A model generated the notes under the pieces. That model made no database searches. It was not told the DNA's origin and saw only the letters and a list, made by a program, of their open reading frames with translations. Source: Lasiosphaeris hirsuta (lineage: Eukaryota; Ascomycota; Sordariomycetes; Sordariales; Lasiosphaeriaceae). Taken from it: a DNA stretch of 64,000 nt. The stretch covers positions 2,976,001 through 3,040,000 of the forward strand of contig JAUKUA010000006.1 of the NCBI GenBank assembly GCA_030549175.1, given 5' to 3'. The stretch's first letter is position 1. Each line of letters opens with the position of its first letter. A program made the position numbers and the translations under genes. Shown in pieces: positions 37,785 through 48,929 of the stretch.

Positions 37785-39024
37785 ATGCCCCTCCACCACT
37801 TGATGATCGGGACCTGGACCCCGCCAGGCGCCATCTTCGCTGTGCAGTTCGACGACGAGAGCCTGACGCTGAAGCTCGTTAAGAGAACCCCGATCCCGGA
37901 GAATGAGCCGATATCATGGATGGCCTTCGACGTATGGCACCGATTGACCAACATGGCCACTGATGCGTGACGAATCGCTGCTCACAGTGAAGACAGCACA
38001 CAAAAAAGAACCTCTACGGTTCGGCCATGAAGAAATGGTCCAGTTTCGCCGTCAAAAGCCCTACCGAGATTGTCCACGAGGCATCTCACCCCATTGGCGG
38101 GGATCGTAAGTTGTCGCGTGCCCACGCAAACCGTCGTCCCAGACATGTCGCTGACCACACCCGCCAACCGCAGCCCAGGCAAACAGTGCCGAGACAAATA
38201 CCCGCGCCATTTTCCTGCTACCGGCGAAGCAGCCGCCGTTTGCCGTCTATGCCAACCCCTTTTACAAGTACGCCGGCTACGGCAACGTATTTTCCGTGAC
38301 AGGCTCCGGCGCGCTTGACAAGAACATCCAGAACTATCCGTACCAGCCCAACACTGGCATCCACGGCATGGTCTTCGACCCGACCGAGACGTACCTCTAC
38401 TCGGCGGACCTGACGGCCAACAAGTTGTGGGTGCACCACAAGGTAGCTTCAGGCTGGGGCGAGGTTGAGCTTGTCGGCAGCGTAGATGCCCCAGCGGCCG
38501 GCGACCACCCCCGGTGGGTGGCCATGCACCCGACTGGCAACTACCTGTATGCCCTGATGGAAGCGGGCAACCGCATTTGCGAGTATGTCATTGACCCGGC
38601 CACCCACTTGCCCGTCTACACGCACCACAGCTTCCCGCTGATTCCGCCGGGAATCCCGGATCGGGACGCGGCGACGGGCAAGGGGCTCTACCGCTCTGAC
38701 GTGTGCGCGCTCACCATGAGCGGCAAGTACCTGTTTGCGTCGTCGCGCGCAAACAGCTTCGACTTGACCGGCTATGTGGCTGCGTTCCGGCTGCGTGACT
38801 GCGGTAGCATCGAGGCGCAGTTGTGTCTCAACCCGACGCCCACGAGTGGCGGCCACAGCAACGCTGTCGCGCCGTGTGACTGGAGTGACGAGTGGGTTGC
38901 CCTCACCGATGATCAGGAGGGTTGGGTTGAGATGTATCGCTGGAAGGACGAGTTCCTGCACCGTGTTGCGCGCGTGCAGATTCCTGAGCCCGGGTTCGGG
39001 ATGAATGCCATTTGGTACGACTGA
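37785..39024 (+). CDS. CMLE: 3-carboxy-cis,cis-muconate cyclase (beta-propeller)
   Basis: It converts 3-carboxy-cis,cis-muconate to 3-carboxymuconolactone in the fungal protocatechuate branch of the beta-ketoadipate pathway. Exons 37785-37931, 37997-38105 and 38174-39024 give 368 aa, close to the Neurospora enzyme. The sequence starts MPLHHLMIGTWTPPGAIF and contains AMKKWSSFAVKSPTEIVHEA, NTGIHGMVFDPTETYLYS, HPRWVAMHPTGNYLYALME and PEPGFGMNAIWYD, all close to that enzyme as I recall it. The protein is a seven-bladed propeller unlike bacterial muconate cycloisomerases. The acceptor before His-Thr-Lys-Lys is the second AG after the branch region, chosen to match the family. It is divergent from an intradiol dioxygenase. 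Confidence 0.96.
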
Positions 39025-39546
39025 GAGTTGTCACACACTGTGTGGTGTTTGAGTTCTGACGTTGAAGTCTTGAAGACTGCAATGCAGTCTAGCAACGCAA
39101 GTAAGATGGCTTTGCAAAGCTTTTAGAGATCAAATGTGTAGATAATTGAACAAAGTATGAGCATGTCGAAAGAACAGGAGAGTCGGGCAGATTTCAATTC
39201 ATGATCATGAACTTGGGCTCCCAGGGGAAAAAAGAGGGCCCAACACAACCCAAAGGCCAGGCAGGTCGGAGAGCACCACGGACCCCAATTCAGTTGCTGA
39301 CAAGTCGGCAGCTCCCAGCCCTCGCAGGGAGATACCAATTCCTCTTCCATTATATATAATTTTTATGAAAAAAAAATTCGGTTTACCATGCTCTTTCCAG
39401 AATCGCATTTTACAGGGAAAATAGCCAGTTTCGACCATTCGACTGCAGCCCTGCTCACGAATTGCAAGTTGTCGCCGGGAAACTGTGGGGCTACAAATAC
39501 GCCATTTTGCTGGCCCTTGCACATCTCCAAAAGAACCTTGTGTTTA
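39025..39546. other. Intergenic region
   Basis: 3' flank of CMLE and 5' flank of tRNA-His. No gene is seen; an A-rich stretch lies at about 39366-39376. Confidence 0.5.
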
Positions 39547-39635
39547 GCTGCGCTAGTATAGTGGTCAGTACTTCTCGTTGTGGTTCCGACATACAGCGAT
39601 CCGAGAGGACCCATGTTCGATTCATGGGCGCAGCA
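39547..39635 (+). tRNA. tRNA-His (GTG) with a 17-nt intron
   Basis: Acceptor arms GCTGCGC and GCGCAGC pair perfectly, with A as discriminator. The D arm reads TAGTATAGTGGTCAGTA. The anticodon stem TCTCG/CGAGA encloses TT-GTG-G, a 17-base intron and C. The T arm is CCATG-TTCGATT-CATGG. A T5 run follows at 39639. The mature length is 72 nt, as in yeast tRNA-His. Confidence 0.92.
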
Positions 39636-40373
39636 CACCCTTTTTGCCTGCTTCTCCATGTCTCTTCTGCCTTGGACTGCAGCTCTCTTTTGCTACGCTT
39701 CATAGCCACAGTTTCTCAGCAGCCTCTAGTCAAACAACGTAGACAAAGCCCTTTCCGGAGCCGGAAACACTCGAAATGCAGTGGGTGGGTTATGACTACA
39801 CTTGCCTAGTCTCACACTCTCTAAACAACTTGGTAGCTAGAAGATGTAAGATGCATCGGAACCTAGATTGTCTTTACTTCCTTCAATCGGCAATTTTCTC
39901 TCCCACATCTGCAGTCTGTGGTTTTCCAGCAACTTCCTCGATATGGACTTTTGACCGCTGTTGTGTGTGCTGAAGAACAAAGACCCTGCAGCGGCGGTGA
40001 ACTGCCAGTGTAGGTCCCAGATCACGCAGCTCTCAGGGAAATCACCGCCGAGTCCGGCACTTCAACCGCTGAGAGCCCTTATCCGTAAGGAAATTTGTGT
40101 TGAAATGTATACCTACTTGCCATGTAGCTTGAACAAGGTATTCTAAAAACATGGTCGGATGACATGCCGGAAGACTGGGAGAAATAGAAACTCTATGTCA
40201 AGGTGAAACGGGTGTTGCGAGACTGATACTCGACGACGGCCCACTCAAACACTATATGCCCCTATCTCGCTTAGCAAGGATGGGCGAGGGAAGAGTCAGG
40301 TTACCAGCCTGAACCTTGGCCATCGCGATGCATGGCGTGGATCCCGAGGCGGAATCTTCATCAAAAGCAACCT
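39636..40373. other. Spacer between two tRNA genes
   Basis: Nothing coding is recognised in this 0.74 kb. Confidence 0.5.
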
Positions 40374-40489
40374 GGTCGCATGGTGTAGTTGGTTATCACG
40401 TCAGCTTAACAACATTCATATTCGAGCCCTTAGGTATCGATGTTAACAAGTTCCGCTGAAGGTCCTCAGTTCAATCCTGAGTGCGATCA
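40374..40489 (+). tRNA. tRNA-Val (AAC) with a 42-nt intron
   Basis: Acceptor arms GGTCGCA and TGCGATC pair with one G-T wobble. The D arm is TGTAGTTGGTTATCA. The anticodon stem TCAGC/GCTGA encloses TT-AAC-A, an intron of about 42 bases at the canonical position, then C. The T arm is CTCAG-TTCAATC-CTGAG. The mature length is 74 nt. A T6 run lies near 40519. Confidence 0.9.
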
Positions 40490-41749
40490 CAAATATATAT
40501 CCCAAATATCTTCCCTCATCTTTTTTGATGCTCTAACATTTTCCAACACTTTCTCCTTTATTTTTTGCGGGGGGGGGGGGGGGGGGGGGGCATGAGAGGG
40601 GTTTACACACTGTCCACGCATCACCACTGTTACGAGTCTCCTTGTTGGCGAGGGAACTATGAGGGCGGGAAAGTAGGATGAGGTTCTCAAGATATCGCAG
40701 GTGATATGGTGGTTCAATGGGAAAGAACTCTGCAAAAGGCATCCCTTTTGGTGACTCGCTCACACTCGGGAAATTCCACTTGAAGCTGAGCCTTGCAGTC
40801 TCCCGGAGGAAGATGACTGTGACCAAGAAAAATTGTGCCTGGAGCTTTGACAATTTCTCACGTTCCTGTCTTGCAACCCACTTCTGTGAAGCCAAAAATT
40901 TTGAAGCGGCCATGTGGGTCTTTGATGTGAGGTTGTCCCAGGCAAAAACTAGTCTAGGTCAGGAACAAGAAGCACGGTGGAGCACGCCAGCAGAATTTTG
41001 CACCACCAGCAAAAATTCGCAGCCGCGCACGGACCAACGATCTCCAGTATATAATCTTCGCCGCGCCCTGCCCTTTCCTCTTCTTTTTTTTTTTTTCTCA
41101 TGTCGACAATACTTCAGTAAGCCACCTCCTACTATCAGGCTCAACAACTTCACCAGCACAGTCATGCTAACCACGCCTAACCAATAGGAGAATCATTTCT
41201 ATAGTAGTCGTCCTCTTTTGTGTTCCCTAAAGGAGCCACAAATCCCACCCGGGTTGATGATTCATATCCTCGACACCCTACAGTGAGGACCTTTTTGCTC
41301 TCGCTCTGCCTGCAAAGGCGGCGGCCGCTGGTTTTCGGACTACGGTTGTATAGAGAGTGGGCGATGATCTGTACCCTGTCTTCAAGGTCTTGCCTTCGGG
41401 CGCTCGAGCAGGGTGGGTATCGATGGAAGTCTGACCGGCCTTCATCTTTTTCTTCTTCTTTCTTCACTGTTCTCTCGGGCTTGGCTCGGGGCACGGGGAA
41501 GAAATCACAATGGTCACAGTCGCGGCGGAATCTTTGTATATGTCTATTGTGCTATTTCGCAAGCCAAATGGTCTCGCTTGAGTACGGTGTGGTACTGAGC
41601 TGCATCCCGTATCGTATCTTCGTCTCGGGCTACATTAGCCCAGATCTCACCAAATACCCCCAATATGTGTGTGTATGCCACTCGAGGCGCTAAAAATAAC
41701 AAAGGAAATTGCGTGGAACACCTGTGCCTACGCCAAAGCATCGGATACT
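40490..41749. other. Intergenic region with a G22 run
   Basis: A run of 22 G lies at 40569-40590 and a T run near 41087-41097. Open frames here are unconvincing. It is the 3' flank of KAR5. Confidence 0.5.
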
Positions 41750-43390
41750 TCAGAGGGAAGATGCCGTTGTGTTCACGACGGTTGTGTTCATGAACGTCTC
41801 AAGAGCCAAAAATGAGACATCGCTCAAGTTGTTGAAGGCCCAGACCAGAAAGGCAGTGACCTCACCAGCTACCAACAAGCCGATGTTCCGGCCGGCAGAG
41901 GGCGGGAGTCCATATGAGCCCAGGAGAAGAAAGCCCGCGGGGTACAGGATGTGGGGCCACCAGCTGGCTTTCATTGCATCAACGAGGAGAGAACGATTCA
42001 ATGACTCTGCCTTTGACGCTGTCTCTTCTAGAGTGTCGAGAACCTCGAGCGTCATGTTTTTCGCTTGGCTGAGCATCAACCTGTGGTGCTCGTGGTTGGT
42101 GGATAGCTTTTCGGTGGTGGCAATCAGTCGGCCCATATTCTGCTCGAGGATGTCTTGTCGTTGGACTAGCACTTCGGCATTTTGGTTGGAACGCTCCTGC
42201 CCAAAATGTTAGTAAGTTATACTCCGGGGTAAAATGGTTGAACGAAAAGGGAATGAAGTACTACTCACTATTTGCTGCTGTAAGGCATTGGTGGAAATCA
42301 CGGCCGAAGCAACGATTGCCGCCAAGGCACCGATGTCATCATTGGACCTCTGGGCCATTTGCTGGAGCGATTGCTCATGTGCGGAGACCAGCTGGGTATT
42401 GCTCTCCTGGAACCGGGAAAACAAGGCGACGAGGAACTGCTGGAGAACCTCTGCTTGCTGGAGACTGTCCTGCGCTGATTCGGATGATCTTCTCAGTGTC
42501 TTCTCAAGGTCCCGCGCGAGGTAGGTCTCGACCCTTTCTAGCCCATGTCTCAACTGATCGACCTGTGGCGAGAGTCGGTCGAGGTTCTCAAATGTCTGCT
42601 GAGCTCGCTGGTCAATATCATCCATCTTCTTCTGCAGCTCGGCTTCCACGCCGGTCGTAAGTTTGGAGAGCAATTTGGTGAGCCTTTGGAAGAGCAGAAT
42701 ATTCTGGTCTATTATACTGTTAGTTAAAGTTATACTAAAATCTGACAGCGCAGCCTACCTTTCTCCTTGTCGATACGGGCAGCTTCGCAGAAGCGCAACG
42801 TTTTGTGGCGATAGCTTATCCATGTGCCCCAAGCTGAATCAGACGTGCCCAGCGCCGAGAGACAGAGCTTGATCTCTTTATGAGTGACGTGGAGATGGGG
42901 AAGTTCATCTTTCATGGCGATCTGGCTCAGCGCAGGTTCCCGAAACTTGGTGCACTCGGTAGGTATCTGGAAGCTGCCTCGTTCCAGGTCGCAGATTGCC
43001 ATACTGGCGGCGTAGGTGTCGACGAAGTCGCTGATTAGGCGGCCGCTGTCCATGAGAACGGTCGCTTCATTCTTTCCGTCCACAAGCTGGCAGTTGCTGA
43101 CCAAAAGGCGGGCGGCGACGCGGTGGCAGAGGGGCTCAGATTCGAGCTGTTGGAGCTCATTAAGTGCGACGTCGTAGATGCTTGGGGTAGGGGTGGGCTG
43201 GAGAAGTTCCGCGGGCTTGGCATTGACTTCAGGTCTGTATTAGCTAGGGCCGCGAGCGAAGCCATCTCGGTCCTCTACTTGACTTACCGATTGCGATTCT
43301 TCTATCGGCTCTCCACGAGAAAGCCTCGGCACAGGGTAGCAAAAGAGCGATCAAGGCCAACAGCATGGCCTGAATCATATTGACGGCCAT
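41750..43390 (-). CDS. KAR5: Nuclear membrane fusion protein KAR5/Tht1 family
   Basis: KAR5 is an ER/nuclear-envelope protein required for nuclear fusion during mating. Exons are complement 43390-43288, about 43226-42759, 42708-42269 and 42196-41750, giving about 485 aa. A signal peptide is clear ([20 protein letters not shown]). Next comes the Cys-bearing domain with [21 protein letters not shown] and NCQLVDG, then long coiled coils (about 195-400: [34 protein letters not shown]), and finally two hydrophobic segments near the C-terminus ([32 protein letters not shown]). The first intron is uncertain. The strong GTAAGT donor at 43287 needs the acceptor GAAG at 43227 rather than the nearer ACAG at 43235 to keep frame. 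It is divergent from the uL6m gene. Confidence 0.88.
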
Positions 43391-44321
43391 GGTGGGCTGA
43401 AGCAAGGCGGAGCTAGGTGTCTCGAAAGTAGCCTGCAGAGCGATGGTAATAAATAGTAGAGGAGTGAAGAAGACTGGGGAAATATTGGTGCTGTTAATGG
43501 CTTGGTCTCGCGGTTTTGAGAGAAAAGTTGTTGCGAGATGGCCGAGGAAGGAGCAGCCTCTGGAAATAAATATGGCAGCCGAGCATGACCCGCTTGAAGA
43601 AGAATAGGCCTTCACAATAGTAGACGCGGGACAAAACCGGGTCGCGATGCTCGGCGCTCTTCACCCCTCGGAAGGCGCACCCCGGGCTTCACGCAGGGCG
43701 GAGCGGAAGGTGAGGTGACCGGGGGTTTGGGCACTCAGGGTGGACAAAAGCGTGTCTTCAGTTTGTCCAGTCAATTGTCGAGTCAGACGTTGTCTGTATA
43801 TCTCTCTGATATTGAGCTCCGTATTGCTACCAATGCGACTTCGTCAGGCTACTACACTGCCAAACTACCAAGCTCAGCACTACTCATATCACTCTAAGTT
43901 GTTAACTCCATCTTATGAACAGGTTTTGGTGTGACCGGACCCGAAGACATCACTGCAAAACCTGGTCTTGGGCAGACTATGATAAACCAAATTTCAATCT
44001 TCAGTCAAAGAGAATATGGAGCACTGGATCGACAAATCCACAATTCGCAGGGCTTTGAGCGTCAGTTGGATTACCTGTAAGCTGATAGAGTGAGTGAGTT
44101 GTAGTGGTGTTGAATGTCGCCAGACTCAAAAAGGGGCCAGCTGACTCAGCAGCACAACACTGGCCTAGCACAGGCCATAGCTTGCAGGGGCCCCAATCAG
44201 CCGATGCTTCCCCGACCTGATCTTTTTTGAAGCCATTCAAGTCTTGTCCAAGCAATCCACATCTTGCCCGTTGCTGCTGTGAGAGGGCGCGTCGCCAATT
44301 GCATTTCCCACCCCCACCAAA
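43391..44321. promoter_or_regulatory. Divergent promoter region of KAR5 and MRPL6
   Basis: This 0.93 kb separates head-to-head start codons. No ORF or RNA gene is recognised; specific sites were not identified. Confidence 0.4.
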
Positions 44322-45255
44322 ATGCTCGCCCCTGCCAGAGGAAGGCTCCTCGAGCGCGCGCTCGCCTCATCGCCCTTTTCCTCGGCCTCCGTCGTCTCGC
44401 TCCCGAGCTTCCTCGTGCCTGCGTTCCAGACCTCGACCCCGGCACGGCACTTTTCCGCAACCACCGTCCGCCCGTCGAAGCTGGGCCGCACGCCCATCTC
44501 TATCCCTCCTGGTGTCGAGATCACAATTGGCGAGCCCACGGTCAAGAAGGATGCCACAACATACCTCAAGATCGCCAAGAGGACGGTGACGGTAGCGGGC
44601 CCTTTGGGTAAGTGGCTCACAATCCAACTCTAGCTGAGCCGAGCTGGCTGGCTTGGTGGGAGGCGGCTTCTGCCGGGGACAGCGTGTTAGGGAGTTGTTC
44701 TGATACATGAAGTATAGGAAAACTAAACCTCGAGATCGGCCCATACTTCAAAGTGAACCTTGACCCGACGGCGAGAACCGTTGCTTTGAGTGTTCAGGAC
44801 ATCGAGATCAAGCAGCAGAGGGAGATGTGGGGTACGGAAATGCATTCTTGAACTTACGCGCAAGTCGGGGAACTGACGTGCCAACAGGGACAACATGGTC
44901 ATACCTGAACCGATACATTAGGGGAGTCTCGGAAGGCCACACGACCGTCCTGCGCCTGGTGGGTATTGGTTACAGAGCGACGATTGATACGCGCCCGAAC
45001 AAGGAGGAGTACCCTAACCAGCAGTTCATCATCTTGAAGCTGGGCTTCTCGCACACCGTTGAGATGGGAGTTCCCCTTGGCGTCACGGCCAGCGTACCGC
45101 AGCCAACGAGGATCCTTCTCGAGGGCATTGACAAGGAGGTGATGCATTCATTTGCTGCCAACATCCGCAAATGGAGAAAGCCGGAGCCGTACAAGGGCAA
45201 GGGCATCTTTGTCAATGACGAGACGATCAAGCTGAAGCAAAAGAAGATCAAATAA
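44322..45255 (+). CDS. MRPL6: Mitochondrial large-subunit ribosomal protein uL6m
   Basis: This is a structural protein of the mitochondrial large ribosomal subunit. Exons 44322-44607, 44718-44831 and 44888-45255 give 255 aa. An Arg/Ser/Ala-rich presequence covers about residues 1-50. Two L6 folds follow: SKLGRTPISIPPGVEI with VTVAGPLGKL, then VLRLVGIGYRA, FSHTVEMGVPLGV and the C-terminal KWRKPEPYKGKGI, the hallmark of L6. The third-exon acceptor CAACAG is preceded by a short 56-base intron. Confidence 0.95.
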
Positions 45256-45393
45256 GATGATCTTAGGGTGCATCGGTGCGGGCTTGTTGCTACTTTTTTT
45301 TTGGTACATCTACTCTATCTGGCCACCGCATTTTTTTGGGTTGCATGTGCCATAACCTGTACAATTATTGGGCCTTATACCGAAAGAGGAGGC

Positions 45394-46635
45394 TCATTCT
45401 TTCTGTCCGAGTACTTCTTGCACGGCCGTGAGCACCTGGCCGTGGATGGCTGCGGGCGCTGCCACGACGCCCCTATTGCTAGCCAAAGTCCTCCCAACAC
45501 TGAAATCAAGTCGGCTACCGGTGGTATCCGTAACCTGACCACCTGCCTCCCGGACAATCAGCTCGCCGGCGGCGTGGTCCCAAATCTTCTCTTGGTAAGT
45601 CTTGGACGTCGGCAGGCGCAGGTAGATGTCGCCGGCGCCGCGAGCGATAGACCCATACTTTGCCTGTGAGTCCATACGGACGCTCGGCTTGGTGATACCC
45701 AGCTTCTGGCCAATCTGCGCCGACTCGGACTGGTTCGAGTGGCCGGATTCGACACTCTCGCAGAACGTAGCGCTAGAGAGCTCATCGACGGGCTTCATGG
45801 CGATTTTCTTACCATCCAGGAGCGCCCCGGTCCCAAGCGGCCTGCTCGTGGCCCCCTGACCGAGGACGGCCGAGAAGATAACGCCGCGCCCATCGTCATC
45901 CGTCTGGTTGGCGCCAATGCCCGCCGTCAGCGGGGCGGCGTCGTCCACGGGGAGGTTTGGGCAGCCCAGCACGCCGACCTTGACATCACCGTCGACCATG
46001 AGCGCCAGGCACACGGCGTACTGGCCGCCGCGCAGAAAGCCCTTGGTGCCGTCAATGGGATCGATAGCCCAGATACGCCCGCGCGCACCGCCCGCGCTGT
46101 TGCCCTTGTCGATGATGTCGAGCATGGCATCGGCATCGGGGACCACACCGCCCAGGAGACCCTCGGCGGCGACGTTGTCCAGTTGCGTGGTGCGGACGAG
46201 CTCCCAGATCTGGTCGCGCAGCGGCGCATCGGCGCGCAGCTGGGCCGACTCCTCCTCGGCGACGATCTCGTCACCGGGGAAGTTGGCCTGCAGCGCGGCG
46301 ATGATGAGGGCCTGCGCGCCAAAGTCGCCGATGGTGACGGGCGACTTGTCGTCCTTAGACACGGTACCCTTGGCCTTCTCGTGGAAGACGCGCTTGGTCA
46401 GCTGCGATGCCCGCTGCACGGCGAGCTGGGCGACCTCGAGCTCTTTTGCATAGATGCCGGCCATTCTCGTTTGGATGGGTGGGGCTGCTGAGGAGGTGCT
46501 TCTCCTGGTCAAGTGGCCCGCGAGAAGGGCGAGGCGGGGGAGGATGGAGGGGGTGGAGAGCGAGATGGCCAGGGCTGCGGCGATGACAGAGAGGAGGAAA
46601 AGGGGTCGTTTGTAAAGAGGGCTTGGTGAGGGCAT
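45394..46635 (-). CDS. MET22: 3'(2'),5'-bisphosphate nucleotidase (MET22/HAL2) with N-terminal extension
   Basis: It hydrolyses 3'-phosphoadenosine 5'-phosphate to AMP, clearing a sulfate-assimilation by-product, and is the lithium/sodium-sensitive target in yeast. The single exon encodes 413 aa. Metal-binding motifs are present: EEES in AEEESAQL, DPIDGTKGF, and WDHAAGELIVREAGG near the C-terminus. The catalytic domain matches the yeast protein from Met58 (MAGIYAKELEVAQLAVQRA). Residues 1-57 are an extra segment with a hydrophobic helix (FLLSVIAAALAISL). The second ATG at 46464-46462 may be the main start, giving a 356 aa cytosolic form. Confidence 0.94.
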   Translation of the reverse strand: MPSPSPLYKRPLFLLSVIAAALAISLSTPSILPRLALLAGHLTRRSTSSAAPPIQTRMAGIYAKELEVAQLAVQRASQLTKRVFHEKAKGTVSKDDKSPVTIGDFGAQALIIAALQANFPGDEIVAEEESAQLRADAPLRDQIWELVRTTQLDNVAAEGLLGGVVPDADAMLDIIDKGNSAGGARGRIWAIDPIDGTKGFLRGGQYAVCLALMVDGDVKVGVLGCPNLPVDDAAPLTAGIGANQTDDDGRGVIFSAVLGQGATSRPLGTGALLDGKKIAMKPVDELSSATFCESVESGHSNQSESAQIGQKLGITKPSVRMDSQAKYGSIARGAGDIYLRLPTSKTYQEKIWDHAAGELIVREAGGQVTDTTGSRLDFSVGRTLASNRGVVAAPAAIHGQVLTAVQEVLGQKE

Positions 46636-47717
46636 TCAGACGGAATGAGGGGGTGACTAAAAAAAAAATAGTTATATATATATCCCACTTCACTCCTACT
46701 TTGCTCCTCGAATTAAGGTGGAAGCATCTCAATGGACACCCCGCACTGCGTTAGGTAAGTGCGTTCCCAGTGACTGCGTTGACGTCGTTCTAGCGCCCTT
46801 TCCCTAAAGAATTGGGGCAATCGCGTGGGGTTTGGAGGCGAGATGTTACCTAAATTTGGACCTGCATCAAGCGGCCCGTAGACCGGATGTCAAGAGGAGC
46901 AATCAACGTTCCTATTGGTTTTTTTTTCCCATTCTTCTCTAAACGATGAGCCATTTACAACTTATTTGCCCCTTCCACCCCATACCGATTTCGACCTCTG
47001 TTCCTCCTTCCAAGTCTCATTGCCATGGAATGTCCGAGACATGCACCTGAAATGGGGACTTGGCAAGCTGGGTTGGTATTGTTCTTGCAGATCCGCCGAC
47101 AACCTCAAGACAACACAGCTGCTACCAACCCCGACTGGGGCGCTCGGCCACGTCTGTCACCCAATGCTGAAAGCTTTGAGCTACCAACCTTCTTTTGCGG
47201 CCCATCTCTACGTTGACCATCTCTCGTGGCGTCTCAAGGCAGCTCGCAAGCCAAGTGGATCCCCTGCACAGCCTTCCCCGCGGCCCAAAGTACGAGAGGC
47301 ACATCATCATATTATCATCGGGGCAATGATCCATCAGAAACTCTGCCCTGATCGGGTGGCAGGTCTTGGTGTCCCTGAAGCCCTGTAGTCACTGCCACTG
47401 ATCCGGCCGTGATGCAGGCGGCAGCGGCGCTTTTAGGCGCATTGCAGGACAGAATTCTCCAATGGTGTTGGGGAACCGCCTCACCTGCACCATCGTTGCT
47501 TTTGGTGTGCCTCCCTTGGGGGATAGATCTACATTAGTCCACCGCCGGGTTGCGGTATACATACGGCCCAACCACTTGACACAGACGCGGTAACTACGAT
47601 AATAAAGAAGATGATGGCTGTTGCTATATCCGGTAGCCTTGCCAGGTTGCGTGTTCTCATTCGTCTCGCCCTGTTATTTTGAAGGCTCTCGTAAGATTAC
47701 CTGAGGGTCCCTTTTTC
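46636..47717. other. Intergenic region between divergent genes
   Basis: It contains an A9 run and a TATATATA stretch just upstream of the MET22 start (about 46660-46684). A 157-codon plus-strand ORF at 46915-47388 has no domain and biased composition, so I leave it out. Confidence 0.5.
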
Positions 47718-48683
47718 ATGATGCCGACATTACCACTACAAGCCCAGCGGCTTGTAGCATTTCTTCTCGTAACATCACTCCTAGGAGCCGCGCACGTCGA
47801 CCCGAATGCGCCCTGCTACTACCCGGGTGGTGATCTGGCCCTCGGATACTTCCCCTGTGAAACAGAAGCCGCGCCTATCTCATCATGCTGTCCTGAGGGT
47901 TGGACATGCTTCAGCAACGCCTTATGCATCGCAACAACAGAAAGCGATGCGTTCCCTAACATTACCCTGGGCGCCGTGCAGCGCGGAGCTTGTACCAACC
48001 GGCAATGGAACAACAAAATATGTGGGAGTGCATGTCTTGGTAAGAGTCATACATTTTTCATACACTTACACTACACAGCCGGCTAACCCCCTCTCGCAGA
48101 CCCAGACAACGCAGAAGGGGGTCTCGTTGCGTGCGGCAATAACTGCTTCTGCTGCGAGAGCGACTTCAAAGCGGGCAGCTGCAACTGCTCGAGCAGTGGC
48201 GATGCGCTCACGATTAGCGCGGGTCTGCCTCAGACCATCATCCATGTCACCGATACGAGCTTCACGGGGACGCCTTCGTTAAGCATAGCAGCGTCCACGG
48301 CGAGAAATACCGTCAATACCACTAGCCGGGCATCGCCCAACAGTACCTCAACACGAAATTCCACGCGGAATGTTCCAACCTCGCTCAGCACCACGACACC
48401 GCAACCCCTGGCTACTTCCACGACCCTGCCAGACAGCAACGCAGCTTCGAGGAACAGTGAGGGTCTCATGATCGGACTGGGCGTGGGAATTACTCTCGGG
48501 GTCGTTGTTTTAGCTGCTGGCTTGCTCTTCTTCTTGCTGAAGAGGAAGAAGAAGCCCGCCAGGGGTCATGTTCGCAGCGGGAGAGGCTCTCGCGGGGCAT
48601 CGGGACGAGGGTCGAGGGGGACTAATCCAAGCAGGCCAACGCCTGGGAGGAGTTCCCGCCCCGGGAAGAGGGTGGTGGTATAG
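47718..48683 (+). CDS. Single-pass membrane protein with Cys-rich ectodomain
   Basis: Exons 47718-48039 and 48100-48683 give 301 aa. A signal peptide (about 1-24, LVAFLLVTSLLGAAHV) leads to a domain with about 16 Cys residues at 25-150 (ISSCCPEGWTCFSNALC, CGNNCFCCESD, CNCSSS). A long Ser/Thr/Asn-rich stalk (about 150-235) follows, then one transmembrane helix (LGVGITLGVVVLAAGLLFFLL) and a basic Arg/Gly/Ser cytoplasmic tail. The layout resembles fungal cell-wall sensor or adhesin-like receptors, but the Cys spacing does not match WSC domains I know. The stalk is probably O-glycosylated (inference). The start is the first ATG of an ATG-ATG pair. Confidence 0.82.
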
Positions 48684-48929
48684 TAGCTGTATTTGGACTC
48701 TGGGTGGCGTTTTTGGATGGCGTTGGTTTATTTTCGGGTTGGTGGAACATCTTATGAAAATTTTTATATCTGCATGATTAGGCCACGCCCTTGACGGAAA
48801 GTAAAAAGAAATGAGTGTTTACAAGGGTGGAAATGAAGGGAATGGGTATATATTTCACATCACGGACATACGCCATAACACACACTGCAAATACAAGGTC
48901 CTTAGATAATACAAGCAGCCGACCCATGC

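Noticed and set aside
46915..47388. 157-codon plus-strand ORF upstream of the Cys-rich membrane protein
   Set aside because: No domain or signal and composition unlike the neighbouring proteins; treated as chance.
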